From contig NZ_BMHQ01000011.1 in the NCBI RefSeq assembly GCF_014641195.1, forward strand, positions 60,185 through 124,184: 64,000 nucleotides of DNA, given 5' to 3'. Under the pieces are notes generated by a model that worked only from the letters and a program-made list of their open reading frames with translations, did no database searches and was not told the DNA's origin. Positions 47,452 to 56,209 of this stretch are shown here, one piece after another. The DNA comes from Marinithermofilum abyssi (GTDB lineage: Bacteria > Bacillota > Bacilli > Thermoactinomycetales > DSM-45169). Numbering within the stretch: position 1 is the stretch's first letter; every line of letters begins with the position of its first letter. A program made the translations under genes and the position numbers.

Positions 47452-47657
47452 ACTACACTTTGTGTTGAGACTCCCCACGGCTGAACCCGCGGGATTCTTG
47501 GGTCGTCAGGTCCTCAATCCATTTCTGTTTCGGACAACGCCCAAGTTTAGGCATCCCCACAAGAAGGGATACCGAGCAATGCTGTCTTTCATCCTGCGAT
47601 TGAAATACCCCAAGGACACTTCCTATGGGCGCCGTGGGCTTTCAGCGAGCAGTGGCG
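47452..47657. mobile_element. Possible IS200/IS605-type end remnant
   Basis: A subterminal hairpin-like sequence CCCCACGGCTGAACCCGCGGG (from 47472) followed by ATTCTTGGGTC resembles the ends of IS200/IS605 elements. CCCACGGC there and GCCGTGGG at about 47628 form inverted arms about 150 nt apart. No transposase or TnpB frame remains. The assignment is by appearance only. Confidence 0.3.
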
Positions 47658-47704
47658 TAAAAAGAACCCCCTTGAAGCGAATGTTGGTTGCTTCAAGGGG
47701 GTTC
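47658..47704 (-). terminator. Strong terminator between aspA and the phosphodiesterase-like gene
   Basis: 15-bp perfect stem GAACCCCCTTGAAGC/GCTTCAAGGGGGTTC. On the minus strand it is followed by TTTTTA, so it best serves the minus-strand gene at 47784, but it could also stop aspA transcripts. Confidence 0.8.
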
Positions 47705-47783
47705 TGTCATGGAATCTGAAGCTCTTATCTTATTTTTGAATGCTTTTTAAATCGAATCATCCAACAAACCATAGCAAGCGATA

Positions 47784-48674
47784 TTACTTGTTTGCGGTTT
47801 GCCAGGTGACGGACGGCTCGGAAGGATGTGGATCGTACTTCTGCAAAAAGCTTTGCAAACCGGCCAGATCGTCGGTGTTGATCAGATCGACATCGGCCTT
47901 CATCAGTTCCTTCCAAAGGGCGTCCCGTTCCGGCGAGGGCTCGTCCGGGGTGGCCCAGAAGCGGACTTTCTGCCCATGGGCATGGGCAGTGGAAACGATC
48001 GCATGCAACTTGGCGCGTTCCTCTTCCGGCATCGGTCCTTTACCCTGCCACGTAAAATATTTGGTCCAGTTATCACTGATCACGGGCATAAACTGAGGGG
48101 AGGTGTCGGAACCGAGATCACTTAACCGCCCATCATAACCCGCATAGCGAACGGGTTGGTTCTCCATCAGGGCTCGCGGACGATTCCCTGAGATGATCAC
48201 GGTGACCGCTCCCGCTTTTACTCCCTTTTGATTAAACTGGGTAAGCATGTCCTTGTATTGGCTTAACACCTTGTGCACAGCAAGGTAGGTTGATTCGCCA
48301 TCGCTTTTTATATCCACCCAGAGAATAAAATCGTGCGGATAGCCCGGATAAACCGCTCCGCCGTTCTTTTGAACGGTTTCCTTCAGTGGATTTAGATACA
48401 GCGATTGCAGAGTGCGCCCGGAATCCAGTTCATCTTCCGAATGACCGACGAGCAGTTTTCCCTCTTTCAGCCAGACATCCGCTTCCACGCTGGTAAATCC
48501 GTGATCGAGAGCATCATAGAGCGGACGGGAATGCCAGTAATCGTTATGGGCATGAGCCCTGGCCAAGGGCATGACCGATTCCTGTCCGGCCGGCTCATTG
48601 GCTTCCGCGTAAGCAACAGCAGGCAGGTTCGCCATAAACAGAACCGCCAGGATCGTACTAAGCCATCGAAACAC
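47784..48674 (-). CDS. Secreted PI-PLC/glycerophosphodiester phosphodiesterase-like protein
   Basis: 296 residues with an N-terminal signal peptide (MFRWLSTILAVLFMANLPAVAYA). The domain starts ARAHAHNDYWHSRPLYDALD, then SVEADVWLKEGKLLVGH, the TIM-barrel phosphodiesterase pattern with catalytic His and metal-binding Glu/Asp. It probably cleaves phosphodiesters outside the cell. GTG 48674 has AGGAGG 9 nt upstream and begins the signal peptide; farther in-frame ATGs are in the promoter region. A PhoP-box-like repeat lies upstream, consistent with phosphate scavenging. Confidence 0.78.
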   Translation of the reverse strand: MFRWLSTILAVLFMANLPAVAYAEANEPAGQESVMPLARAHAHNDYWHSRPLYDALDHGFTSVEADVWLKEGKLLVGHSEDELDSGRTLQSLYLNPLKETVQKNGGAVYPGYPHDFILWVDIKSDGESTYLAVHKVLSQYKDMLTQFNQKGVKAGAVTVIISGNRPRALMENQPVRYAGYDGRLSDLGSDTSPQFMPVISDNWTKYFTWQGKGPMPEEERAKLHAIVSTAHAHGQKVRFWATPDEPSPERDALWKELMKADVDLINTDDLAGLQSFLQKYDPHPSEPSVTWQTANK

Positions 48675-48716
48675 TATCCATCGCCTCCTTGTCATTTGGG
48701 GCTTACAGCCAACAGC

Positions 48717-48759
48717 ATTATAGTCGAGCTCTGTTAAGGAGGCGTTAATCCATTGTTTT
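48717..48759 (-). promoter_or_regulatory. Putative PhoP-dependent promoter (Pho box)
   Basis: Minus strand AAAACA (48759-48754), TTAACG (48748-48743) and TTAACA (48737-48732): three TTAACA-like hexamers at exact 11-bp spacing. After 9 nt comes a perfect TATAAT (48722-48717). There is no usual -35. This is the layout of Bacillus PhoP-activated promoters, upstream of the phosphodiesterase-like gene. Confidence 0.6.
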
Positions 48760-48833
48760 GGGGTATTTGACTTAAAAACAAAGAATTTAGACAATAGGAG
48801 TTAATAACTAGCCAAGAAGGGGGTATTCGCTTG

Positions 48834-49757
48834 ATGAGTCTGGAACAAAAAGGGTTGTTTTACGGTCTGATCGGGATCGTTGCATTTGGGTTGACATTGC
48901 CGGTAACCCGCATTTCCATCGACCATTTTGGAGCCGTCGGAATCGGATGGGGTCGAGCGCTGGCAGCTTCCATTCCAGCCGCCTTGATTCTCCTTTGGAA
49001 AAAAGCGAAGCTCCCTTCTCTACAACAGATAAAAGGCCTCGCCATTGTTGCTGCCGGTGTGGTATTTGGCTTTCCTCTTTTATCCGCATGGGCAATGGAG
49101 CACCTTCCCGCTTCCCACGGAGCCGTGATACTCGCCCTTTTTCCCTTGGCAACAGCGGGTGCAGCCGTATTGCGTATCGGTGAACGGCCGTCCAGGCGTT
49201 TTTGGTTGGCGAGTCTGGCAGGGAGCATCGCCGTATTGCTTTATAGTATGGGAGAGAAATGGAGCCATGTGCAATTAGGCGATTTAGCCTTGTTGGGTGC
49301 TGTTCTGGCCGCTGCGGTTGGTTATGCGGAAGGAGGACGGTTGTCGCAAACAATGGGCGGTTGGAAGGTCATTTGTTGGGCATTGGTCTTGTCCGCCCCG
49401 ATCCTGCTTGTCATCCTCCCTATGACCGTTTCTTCCAAAGTATTGGAAGCGCCCCTGCTGTCTTGGTGGGGTTTTGTTTACCTCAGTTTGGTCAGCCAGC
49501 TGTTCGGCTTTTTTGCTTGGTATCAGGGCCTTGCTTTGGGAGGGGTGGCAAAGATTTCGCAACTGCAATATCTTCAGCCCTTTGTGACCATTGTCTTCTC
49601 CGCTCTTTTCCTGAATGAAACCATTACTCTTTTCACCGTGTCTACATCCCTCATCGTTGTTTTCGCTGTTGCAGCCGGCCGGCGGTCCACAGTCCAACGC
49701 TCTCCCCAAACAGTACCTAGCCCAAAAACATGTGAAATTCACCGATCTAACAAATAA
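48834..49757 (+). CDS. EamA-type drug/metabolite transporter
   Basis: 307 residues, about ten hydrophobic helices in two EamA repeats (AFGLTLPVTRISIDHFG at the start of the first; SLVSQLFGFFAWYQGLALGG in the second). Substrate cannot be predicted. TTG 48831 directly before ATG 48834 is an alternative start; GGGGG lies 7-10 nt upstream. Divergent from the phosphodiesterase-like gene across about 160 nt. Confidence 0.85.
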   Translation: MSLEQKGLFYGLIGIVAFGLTLPVTRISIDHFGAVGIGWGRALAASIPAALILLWKKAKLPSLQQIKGLAIVAAGVVFGFPLLSAWAMEHLPASHGAVILALFPLATAGAAVLRIGERPSRRFWLASLAGSIAVLLYSMGEKWSHVQLGDLALLGAVLAAAVGYAEGGRLSQTMGGWKVICWALVLSAPILLVILPMTVSSKVLEAPLLSWWGFVYLSLVSQLFGFFAWYQGLALGGVAKISQLQYLQPFVTIVFSALFLNETITLFTVSTSLIVVFAVAAGRRSTVQRSPQTVPSPKTCEIHRSNK

Positions 49758-49780
49758 AAAATCGAGGGTTGCCCTCGATT
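49756..49780. terminator. Bidirectional-type terminator
   Basis: AATCGAGGG-TTG-CCCTCGATT, with a T-run on the minus-strand side, right after the EamA gene stop. Confidence 0.7.
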
Positions 49781-49806
49781 CGCTTGCAAAAGTTGACCGT
49801 CGTTTC

Positions 49807-49841
49807 TAAAACCTGCCCATTCCCCCTGGATTGGGCAGGTT
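49807..49841 (-). terminator. Terminator hairpin downstream of the ssu operon
   Basis: AACCTGCCCA/TGGGCAGGTT, 10-bp stem, with TTTT on the minus strand. It lies about 310 nt after the ssuB stop. Confidence 0.6.
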
Positions 49842-50148
49842 CATACGTCCCGATCCAGTAGCCTTGACCCCGTCTGCTCGTAAAAGAAGACCTTCACAAA
49901 TAGCATTGAAAATGGATCAGATCGATCGGTCGTTTCCGCTGGAAGGATGACCGGCTCCCCGGAGTTCGGCCTGTAATTATCCACTCCAGCGCAAATTCCA
50001 GATCCATTCCCCAAAGTAAACCCCGTTCCATTCCATCTTTTGTCGACTCCCTCGCCCCCTCCCCCGCACCTTATCCAATCAAAATTACTATGGCCCTTCA
50101 CCCGATCCAGGAATGTAAATGCTCCTTGTTGAACCTCTCAGCCGGCGC
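49842..50148. other. Noncoding gap after ssuB
   Basis: About 300 nt with no family-like frame. An 86-codon minus-strand frame exists but has no Shine-Dalgarno and no recognisable features. Nothing else is seen. Confidence 0.4.
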
Positions 50149-50913
50149 TCACAAGACTTGCCTGCTGCTTTCGTTGGCCGATGTCTGCATGATCCGGTCT
50201 AAGATCCTGCCTGCTAAGGATACGAACTTCGTACTGTTCCGTTGGCGGGGGCGCGGAAGCGGGATCGGCAGATCAAGGGTGATTTCCCCTTCTTCAAGCA
50301 AAATCACCCGGTCCGCCAATGCCACCGCTTCCTCCACATCGTGGGTGACCAACAGAGCTGTCGTTCCCTGTTTCTGCAACAACTTCTCGATCAATTGCTG
50401 CATTTCGATCCTTGTCAATGCATCCAACGCTCCCAACGGTTCATCCAATAACAGCAAGCGGGGACGGCTGACCAACGCCCGGGCCAGAGCCACCCGCTGG
50501 CGCTGTCCCCCCGAGAGAACAGCGGGCCATTCGTCCTTGTAATCTTCCAGTCCTACTTGCTGGAGTATCTGGGATGTGCGTTCTTCGATATCCTCTGTCT
50601 TCCCGTCCATTCCCAATGCCACATTGTCGGACACCTTTTGCCACGGAAGAAGACGCGGTTCCTGAAACATCACCCGGACGGCGGGATTTATCCCTTGGAC
50701 CCATATGTTGTCCTGAGTGATCTTCCCTTCCGTCGGCGTTTCCAATCCGGCGATCAAACGAAGCAACGTACTTTTCCCGCACCCGGACCGCCCGACAATC
50801 GCCACGAATTCACCCTCTCGTACTTGAAGGTCTATGTTCTCTATCACGAGCCGCTCTCCAAACCGCTTTTGGAGTCCACGAATCTCCAGATGGATACCGA
50901 CCGCTTTGCCCAT
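50149..50913 (-). CDS. ssuB: Aliphatic sulfonate ABC transporter ATP-binding protein
   Basis: Nucleotide-binding subunit. Walker [11 protein letters not shown]-loop [11 protein letters not shown], signature [15 protein letters not shown], Walker [13 protein letters not shown] and switch His in THDVEEA. It has 254 residues. Last gene of ssuEADCB, 18 nt after ssuC. NitT/TauT-family relatives (tauB, thiZ) are alternatives, but the operon with ssuD and ssuE fixes the role. ATG 50913 is the likely start. Confidence 0.93.
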   Translation of the reverse strand: MGKAVGIHLEIRGLQKRFGERLVIENIDLQVREGEFVAIVGRSGCGKSTLLRLIAGLETPTEGKITQDNIWVQGINPAVRVMFQEPRLLPWQKVSDNVALGMDGKTEDIEERTSQILQQVGLEDYKDEWPAVLSGGQRQRVALARALVSRPRLLLLDEPLGALDALTRIEMQQLIEKLLQKQGTTALLVTHDVEEAVALADRVILLEEGEITLDLPIPLPRPRQRNSTKFVSLAGRILDRIMQTSANESSRQVL

Positions 50914-50931
50914 GTGCAAACCACTCCCTTT

Positions 50932-51708
50932 TTATCGGTTGACCCGCCAGCGCAAGCACCAGCTCTCCAGCCCTTTTGCCAACACATCCGCCAGCTTGCC
51001 AAGCAAGGCGTACAGCAGAATGCTCAGAACCACCACATCCATCTGCATAAATTCCCGGGCATTCATCGCCATATATCCGATGCCTGTATCGGAAGAAATC
51101 GTTTCCGCCACAATCAGGGTCAGCCACATGATCCCGAGGGAATACCTCAGCCCCACCAAAATCGAAGGCATCGCCCCCGGTAGAATTACCTTCCAAAACA
51201 GCGTCCACCCCCGCAAACCGTAAACTTTCCCCATTTCAATCAAGCCGGGATCCACCGAACGAATCCCGTGAAAGGTGTTTAGATAAAGCGGAAAAAACAC
51301 ACCCAGAGCGACGAGGAACAGTTTGGACTCCTCACCGATCCCGAACCACAGAATCGCTACAGGAATCAAGGCGAGGTGGGGGATATTGCGAAGCATCTGG
51401 ATCGTGGTATCCAGCAGCTTTTCCGCCACAGGGAAAAAGCCGTTGAAAAAACCCAAAACCAATCCTATGCTCCCCCCGATCACCAATCCCACCAAGGCCC
51501 GTGAGGTACTGTCACTGATATACCGGAGAAGATCCCCCGATTCTGTCAAGCGGATGGCCGACTGTATCACCCCCGCAGGTTCCGGTAAGATCCGGGAGGA
51601 AATCCAACCGAAATGCGCCAGAAGCTGCCAAAGGATCACCAACCCGACGGGGACACTCCAGGGAATCATGAATTTAACCGTTCTCCCCGGCCGAAAGCCG
51701 CTGGTCAT
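50932..51708 (-). CDS. ssuC: Aliphatic sulfonate ABC transporter permease
   Basis: 258 residues with about six membrane helices and the ABC permease EAA-type loop ([22 protein letters not shown]). ATG 51708 has GGAG 9 nt upstream and overlaps the end of ssuD by 35 nt. Imports sulfonates as a sulfur source together with SsuA and SsuB. Confidence 0.92.
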   Translation of the reverse strand: MTSGFRPGRTVKFMIPWSVPVGLVILWQLLAHFGWISSRILPEPAGVIQSAIRLTESGDLLRYISDSTSRALVGLVIGGSIGLVLGFFNGFFPVAEKLLDTTIQMLRNIPHLALIPVAILWFGIGEESKLFLVALGVFFPLYLNTFHGIRSVDPGLIEMGKVYGLRGWTLFWKVILPGAMPSILVGLRYSLGIMWLTLIVAETISSDTGIGYMAMNAREFMQMDVVVLSILLYALLGKLADVLAKGLESWCLRWRVNR

Positions 51709-52855
51709 CGGCCACCACTCCTTTCTGTTCCTTGGGAAAGTGATCGTTGGCGACGATTTCTCCAAAGGGGCTGTATATAAGATTATCCGGCACGGGAGCA
51801 CTTTCTTTCAGAGGCAGCTCCGGGAACAACAGCTCGGCCACCCGGTACGCCTCTTCCAAGTGGGGGTACCCGGACAGGATGAATGTCTCAATTCCTAAAT
51901 CTGCATATTCCTTCATCCGATCGGCCACGGTACGCGGATCACCGACAAGCGCTGTGCCAGCGCCCCCCCGGACCAGACCGACCCCCGCCCACAGGTTAGG
52001 GCTCACCTCCAGGTCGGTTTTCGTAAATCCGTTCAATTGGGACATGCGGCGTTGTCCGACGGAATCGAACTGGGAAAGAGCCCGTTGAGAAGCTTGGATC
52101 ACTTTCTCATCCACATGCTGAATCAATCGGTCGGCCGCATCCCAAGCTTCCTGTTCTGTCTCCCGCACAATGACATGCAGGCGAATTCCAAAGCGCACCG
52201 TCCTTCCCTGTTCGGCAGCCAGTTGACGAACCTGTTCGATTTTTTGGGCTACTTGAGCGGGAGGCTCTCCCCAGGTGAGATAAACGTCCACATGCTTTGC
52301 CGCCACCTTTTGCCCTGCCAACGAGGACCCGCCAAAGTACAGGGGCGGATATGGTGTTTGTACCGGCGGAAAAAGGATTTTCCCGCCCTGGATGTTCAGA
52401 TGCCGACCGTTGAAGTTCACTTCCTTCCCCTTCATCTCGTCCCGCCAAACCGTCAGGAATTCATCAGTCAGTTCATATCGTGTATCGTGGTCCAGGTGGA
52501 TCCCGTCCCCGGCCATCTCAACCGGATCCCCTCCTGTCACCACATTGATTAAAAGGCGTCCTCCGGACAACCGATCAAAAGTGGAAGCCATGCGCGCTGC
52601 AGCCGATGGGGAGATCAGTCCGGGACGGACCGCCACCAGAAAACGCATGCGCTCCGTGACAGACAACAAGGAAGAAGCCACCACCCACGCATCTTCGCAG
52701 GAACGCCCGGTAGGCAGGAGTGCTCCGCTGTAGCCCAGATGATCCACCGCTTGGGCCAGTTGTCTGATATACGGGTAGGTGATTGCGCGTCCGCCCTTTG
52801 GAGTACCTAAATACCGGCCATCACCGTGGATAGGAATAAACCAAAAAACATTCAT
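51674..52855 (-). CDS. ssuD: FMNH2-dependent alkanesulfonate monooxygenase
   Basis: Releases sulfite from alkanesulfonates using FMNH2 from SsuE. Luciferase-like TIM-barrel fold: [48 protein letters not shown] and [14 protein letters not shown]. It has 393 residues, slightly longer than the B. subtilis and E. coli proteins. ATG 52855 overlaps the ssuA stop by 4 nt (ATGA). Confidence 0.95.
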   Translation of the reverse strand: MNVFWFIPIHGDGRYLGTPKGGRAITYPYIRQLAQAVDHLGYSGALLPTGRSCEDAWVVASSLLSVTERMRFLVAVRPGLISPSAAARMASTFDRLSGGRLLINVVTGGDPVEMAGDGIHLDHDTRYELTDEFLTVWRDEMKGKEVNFNGRHLNIQGGKILFPPVQTPYPPLYFGGSSLAGQKVAAKHVDVYLTWGEPPAQVAQKIEQVRQLAAEQGRTVRFGIRLHVIVRETEQEAWDAADRLIQHVDEKVIQASQRALSQFDSVGQRRMSQLNGFTKTDLEVSPNLWAGVGLVRGGAGTALVGDPRTVADRMKEYADLGIETFILSGYPHLEEAYRVAELLFPELPLKESAPVPDNLIYSPFGEIVANDHFPKEQKGVVADDQRLSAGENG

Positions 52856-53865
52856 TTTCTCTCCGCCCTTTCCGCTTTCGATTTTGTCCGGTTCCCAGAC
52901 CATATCGCTTGCTTCACCTGAATTTTTTCCGGAATCAGTTTCGCTGCCAAAAAAGTATCCGCAATCCGCTGCTGCTCTCGGATGATGGAGTCGTCCAGCG
53001 GTTTCAGCCCGTACTTGGATCGTGTAATAGCCTTTTTCACCGATGAGGCATCCATCCCGATCTGTCGGGAAAGCTGTTTGGCCGCATCGTCGGGATGTTT
53101 ATTGAACCAATCCGTTGTTTTATCCAGTTCATCCAAGATGATTTGGATATTATCTTCATGTTTGTTGGCGTAGTCTTTGGAGGCAAGGATGAACTCCCGG
53201 TTGGTGGTATATCCCTCAGCATCGGTAATCGTTCGAGCTCCTAGGTCCGTCTCTGCCGCAGCATAATAGGGATCCCATATCACCCAGGCATCGATGCTTT
53301 TTTTGGCAAAGGCCGCCCGAGCATCTGCCGGGGGAAGATAAACCGGTTGGATGTCGCTGTATTTCAGCCCAGCTTTGTCCAACACTTGCAATAACAAATA
53401 GTGCACGTTGGAACCTTTGTTCAGGGCCACTTTTTTCCCCTTCAAATCCTTTACACTTTTGATTGGGGAGTCCTTGGGTACGATGATGGCTTCATTCTCT
53501 GGTTTGGGCGTTCCGGTGGCTATGTACACCAGCGGTGTTTTTGCCGCTTGGGCAAAGATCGGCGGTGTATTTCCCGTTGCCCCGATATCAATGCTCCCGA
53601 CATTCATCGCCTCCAGTAACTGCGGACCGGCGGGAAAATGAACCCACTCCACCTTGATACCCTTGGACTTCAAACGCTTTTCCAAAGTTCCGCGGGCTTT
53701 CAGGATGCTGAGTGTCCCAAACTTCTGGTAACCGATTCGTACCACATTTTTCTTCTCCCCGGAGATACCGGTACTGCAACCTGTATTCCATACCCCCAAC
53801 AGTAGGAAAAGGGATAACAACAATACCAGCGGCTTGAAACGTTTTAGATCAAAAAACTGAAACAT
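52852..53865 (-). CDS. ssuA: Aliphatic sulfonate-binding lipoprotein
   Basis: Solute receptor of the ssu ABC transporter. 337 residues: a signal peptide with a lipobox-like NTGC around residue 30, then [20 protein letters not shown] and [18 protein letters not shown], typical of sulfonate/nitrate/taurine receptors. The lipobox is imperfect (N-T-G-C). ATG 53865 has GAGGTG 6 nt upstream. It starts 10 nt after the ssuE stop. Confidence 0.92.
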   Translation of the reverse strand: MFQFFDLKRFKPLVLLLSLFLLLGVWNTGCSTGISGEKKNVVRIGYQKFGTLSILKARGTLEKRLKSKGIKVEWVHFPAGPQLLEAMNVGSIDIGATGNTPPIFAQAAKTPLVYIATGTPKPENEAIIVPKDSPIKSVKDLKGKKVALNKGSNVHYLLLQVLDKAGLKYSDIQPVYLPPADARAAFAKKSIDAWVIWDPYYAAAETDLGARTITDAEGYTTNREFILASKDYANKHEDNIQIILDELDKTTDWFNKHPDDAAKQLSRQIGMDASSVKKAITRSKYGLKPLDDSIIREQQRIADTFLAAKLIPEKIQVKQAIWSGNRTKSKAERAERK

Positions 53866-53875
53866 TCGATTCACC

Positions 53876-54412
53876 TCAATTAGCTGGGATGGATAAGGCT
53901 TGGGTAAAACGTACAAGAGAGGTCTCGATTCGTTTTTCCACACTCTCTTCCAGCAAGATCTCACCCTGATACACCCGAATCCACTGGTCTTGGATATAGA
54001 CACCGCTTAATACGTTTTGAGCGCCAAGAGCGTAAAGCACCGGTTTTAATGCGTAATCGAGCACTAACAAATGAGCGAGTGTACCTCCCACGGCAATAGG
54101 CCAGACCACTTTTTCCGATAAAACATCCTGCGGCAGCAGATCTAGATAGGCCTTTAACACCCCTGTGTACGAAGCTTTATACACCGGGGTGGCAATGATG
54201 ACACCGTCTGCTTGTTCCAGCAAGCGAACCGTATCTTGAACCGATGGACTGTCAAAACGGGCATAAGCCAAATCTTCCGGCGGCAAATTCCGGACCTCGA
54301 TGGAATCCGCCTGCCATCCTTTCACGGCCAGTTGCTTTTTAATCCTTTCGACAACGGCAGTGGTCCGCGAAGACGGGGACGGACTACCGGAAATCGTGAC
54401 GATGCGTTTCAT
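53876..54412 (-). CDS. ssuE: NAD(P)H-dependent FMN reductase SsuE
   Basis: Supplies FMNH2 to SsuD. Flavodoxin-like fold with SGSPSPSSRTTAVVE at the phosphate-binding loop and ATPVYKASYTGVLKAYLDLLP; 178 residues. AAGGAGG precedes ATG 54412. First gene of the ssu operon. Only about 24 nt separate it from a strong terminator hairpin, so its transcription must pass that hairpin. Confidence 0.93.
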   Translation of the reverse strand: MKRIVTISGSPSPSSRTTAVVERIKKQLAVKGWQADSIEVRNLPPEDLAYARFDSPSVQDTVRLLEQADGVIIATPVYKASYTGVLKAYLDLLPQDVLSEKVVWPIAVGGTLAHLLVLDYALKPVLYALGAQNVLSGVYIQDQWIRVYQGEILLEESVEKRIETSLVRFTQALSIPAN

Positions 54413-54436
54413 TTCAACAACCTCCTTTAATAAATG

Positions 54437-54483
54437 AAAAAGCCCCGTTTACCCTGAACAAAAACCATAAGGGTAAAAGGGGC
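54437..54483 (-). terminator. Terminator or attenuator directly upstream of ssuE
   Basis: Minus-strand GCCCC-T-TTTACCCT and AGGGTAAA-C-GGGGC form a 13-bp stem with one mismatch, followed by TTTTT. It lies between the yezD-like stop (54525) and the ssuE Shine-Dalgarno, with no room for a promoter after it. It is either the end of the TauE-Rrf2-YezD unit with read-through, or a leader attenuator for ssu. Confidence 0.8.
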
Positions 54484-54524
54484 CTCCGGTGGACCGGTCG
54501 GCAGTATTTGATTATTTGAATCCA

Positions 54525-54719
54525 TTACTTTTGCGGCCTCCTGACAGAGCTGCGTTTCGAAAGCCGGGGGCTTTCCACGGAAAATCGGTGCTTTTCCGTT
54601 CGATCGATCTGGACGATCTGTTCATCGTGAACCGTGATCAGGACCGAACCATATTTGAGTCCATCCAACGCTTTGATAATCCGATCAACCTGCAGTTGAG
54701 ACAAAAGTGAATCATTCAT
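54525..54719 (-). CDS. YezD-like small protein (DUF2292)
   Basis: 64 residues: IIKALDGLKYGSVLITVHDEQ then VVQIDRTEKHRF-like, the DUF2292 pattern of B. subtilis YezD, a small protein encoded with sulfur assimilation genes. Its ATG overlaps the stop of the Rrf2 gene by 4 nt, so it belongs to that unit. The basic tail after residue 50 varies in the family. Function unknown. Confidence 0.78.
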   Translation of the reverse strand: MNDSLLSQLQVDRIIKALDGLKYGSVLITVHDEQIVQIDRTEKHRFSVESPRLSKRSSVRRPQK

Positions 54720-55156
54720 TGTGCACCAAAGCTCTCCTTTCCGGTTTGAATACGTTGTTGGAGCAAATCATCCAAAGTGGTATGTTCCAACAGATGGGCC
54801 ACCGTATCCCGGATCAGTCCCCACAAAGGCTTTAGCAAACATCCTTCTTCCAGCGGACAGGGATCATAAGCCGTTATACTTACGCACCCCATGGGGGCCA
54901 AGGGACCTTCCAACCGGCGGATGACTTCTCCGATCACAATCTGATCGGCGGGCATGCGTAAGGCGTAGCCGCCCTGCGATCCCCGCTTGCTTTTTAGATA
55001 ACCCAGCTTTTTCAGCTGCAGGAGAATCTGTTCCAGATAGTTCACCGGCACCAGGGTTTTTTCGGAGATATCAGCGATGGGAATCACCCCATTGGGATGC
55101 TGCCCCAAGACAATCAACGCTCGAAGTGCGTATTCCCCTCTGGTGGATACTTTCAT
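54716..55156 (-). CDS. Rrf2-family transcriptional regulator
   Basis: 146 residues: a winged-helix N-terminus (STRGEYALRALIVLGQH, KKLGYLKSKRGSQGGYALR) and three cysteines (GCVSITAYDPCPLEEGC, about 100-116) spaced as in cluster-binding Rrf2 proteins such as IscR/NsrR. The cysteines set it apart from CymR, the usual sulfur Rrf2 regulator of Bacillus, though the neighbours (TauE, YezD, ssu) are sulfur genes. ATG 55156 has GGAG 10 nt upstream. Confidence 0.85.
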   Translation of the reverse strand: MKVSTRGEYALRALIVLGQHPNGVIPIADISEKTLVPVNYLEQILLQLKKLGYLKSKRGSQGGYALRMPADQIVIGEVIRRLEGPLAPMGCVSITAYDPCPLEEGCLLKPLWGLIRDTVAHLLEHTTLDDLLQQRIQTGKESFGAQ

Positions 55157-55187
55157 CTTCCCATCACTCCTCTTCCGAATCGGCGCT

Positions 55188-56078
55188 TTATTTAAATGAC
55201 TCTGACAAAGACACTTTTCTGTCGGGTCCGGTTTTTTTCCAAACGGCCAGTGCGATGGATCCCGCCCACAGCAGGGAGAGTACCCCGTAAGCCAATCCAT
55301 GTAAGGAAGCAGGGAACCATTCGAAACTGTTAAGTAAGGTTTTGGCATTCGTCATAACAATCAGTCCGCCGACCATAACACCCAAGAGATGAGCAGGAAT
55401 CACCCGCACCAGCCAGGCAGCGATGGGGGCAGCAATCATTCCGCCAACCATTAAAGCGGCGACCCATGGCCAGCTGATATTCGTCCAACCCAGGGAGATG
55501 ATAAATCCGAGGGTAGCGGACACAGCAATGGCAAATTCGCTCGTATCCACAGAACCGATCACCTTTCTCGCTTCCATCCCTTTGCGGCTGAGAAGGATCG
55601 GAGTGGTCAAAGGCCCCCACCCCCCGCCACCAGTGGAATCCGCAAACCCGGCAAACAAGCCCAATGGAATGAGGAACCGTTTCGGTGCCTCCGTCTCTTT
55701 GGGTCGATTTCTGTCCCCAAAAAGGAAACGGCCAAGCACATAAAATCCGAGGAGAAACAAGAAGGCGGAAATATACGGTTTAACCAGATCTCCCGGAATA
55801 TAGCTAAGAAAGGAGGCACCGACAAAAGCACCGATCGAACCGGGGATCGTCAATCGTTTCACAACGGTTTTATCTACGTTGCCAAACCGGAGATGGGCCG
55901 CCCCCGAAGCGGCTGTCGTCACCACCTCTGCCATATGAACGGAAGCGGAGGCCACTGCCGGTGCAATCCCAAACATCAGCAGCAGTGAAGAAGAAGTGAC
56001 ACCATAAGCCATCCCCAATGAACCGTCAACCAATTGTGCGGCAAAACCGATTAGCGCCAGAATAATCAATTTTTGCAT
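55188..56078 (-). CDS. TauE/SafE-family sulfite (sulfonate) exporter
   Basis: 296 residues, about eight membrane helices in two TSUP repeats; VDGSLGMAYGVTSSSLLLMFG near the N-terminus and FADSTGGGGWGPLTTPILL in the second half are typical. Likely exports the sulfite released by SsuD or carries a related anion. GGAGG 10 nt before ATG 56078. It heads the TauE-Rrf2-YezD unit, 31 nt before rrf2. Confidence 0.85.
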   Translation of the reverse strand: MQKLIILALIGFAAQLVDGSLGMAYGVTSSSLLLMFGIAPAVASASVHMAEVVTTAASGAAHLRFGNVDKTVVKRLTIPGSIGAFVGASFLSYIPGDLVKPYISAFLFLLGFYVLGRFLFGDRNRPKETEAPKRFLIPLGLFAGFADSTGGGGWGPLTTPILLSRKGMEARKVIGSVDTSEFAIAVSATLGFIISLGWTNISWPWVAALMVGGMIAAPIAAWLVRVIPAHLLGVMVGGLIVMTNAKTLLNSFEWFPASLHGLAYGVLSLLWAGSIALAVWKKTGPDRKVSLSESFK

Positions 56079-56140
56079 CGCAACACATCCTCCTTATCCC
56101 CCAGCATGATGTCGAATGTTTCCATCCCTACTTGATCATG

Positions 56141-56157
56141 TTGAGTAATTTAGTCAA
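56141..56157. promoter_or_regulatory. 17-bp near-palindrome upstream of the sulfite exporter unit
   Basis: TTGAGTAATTTAGTCAA is symmetric except one base pair and overlaps a minus-strand TTGACT (56157-56152) that could be a -35. Wider arms ACTTGA/TCAAGT flank it. A plausible operator for the Rrf2 protein encoded downstream; no good -10 was found. Confidence 0.4.
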
Positions 56158-56209
56158 GTTTTCGGCACTAATGCATCATATGTTGAAAGGAAACAGCTGG
56201 TTCCAATAT

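Noticed and set aside
49841..50101. 86-codon minus-strand frame after ssuB
   Set aside because: No Shine-Dalgarno, low-complexity Gly/Asp/Asn composition, downstream of the operon end.
54413..54524. Leader before ssuE considered as a SAM (S-box) riboswitch
   Set aside because: Only one long terminator stem and a small hairpin are visible; the multi-helix S-box core and its conserved segments were not found.
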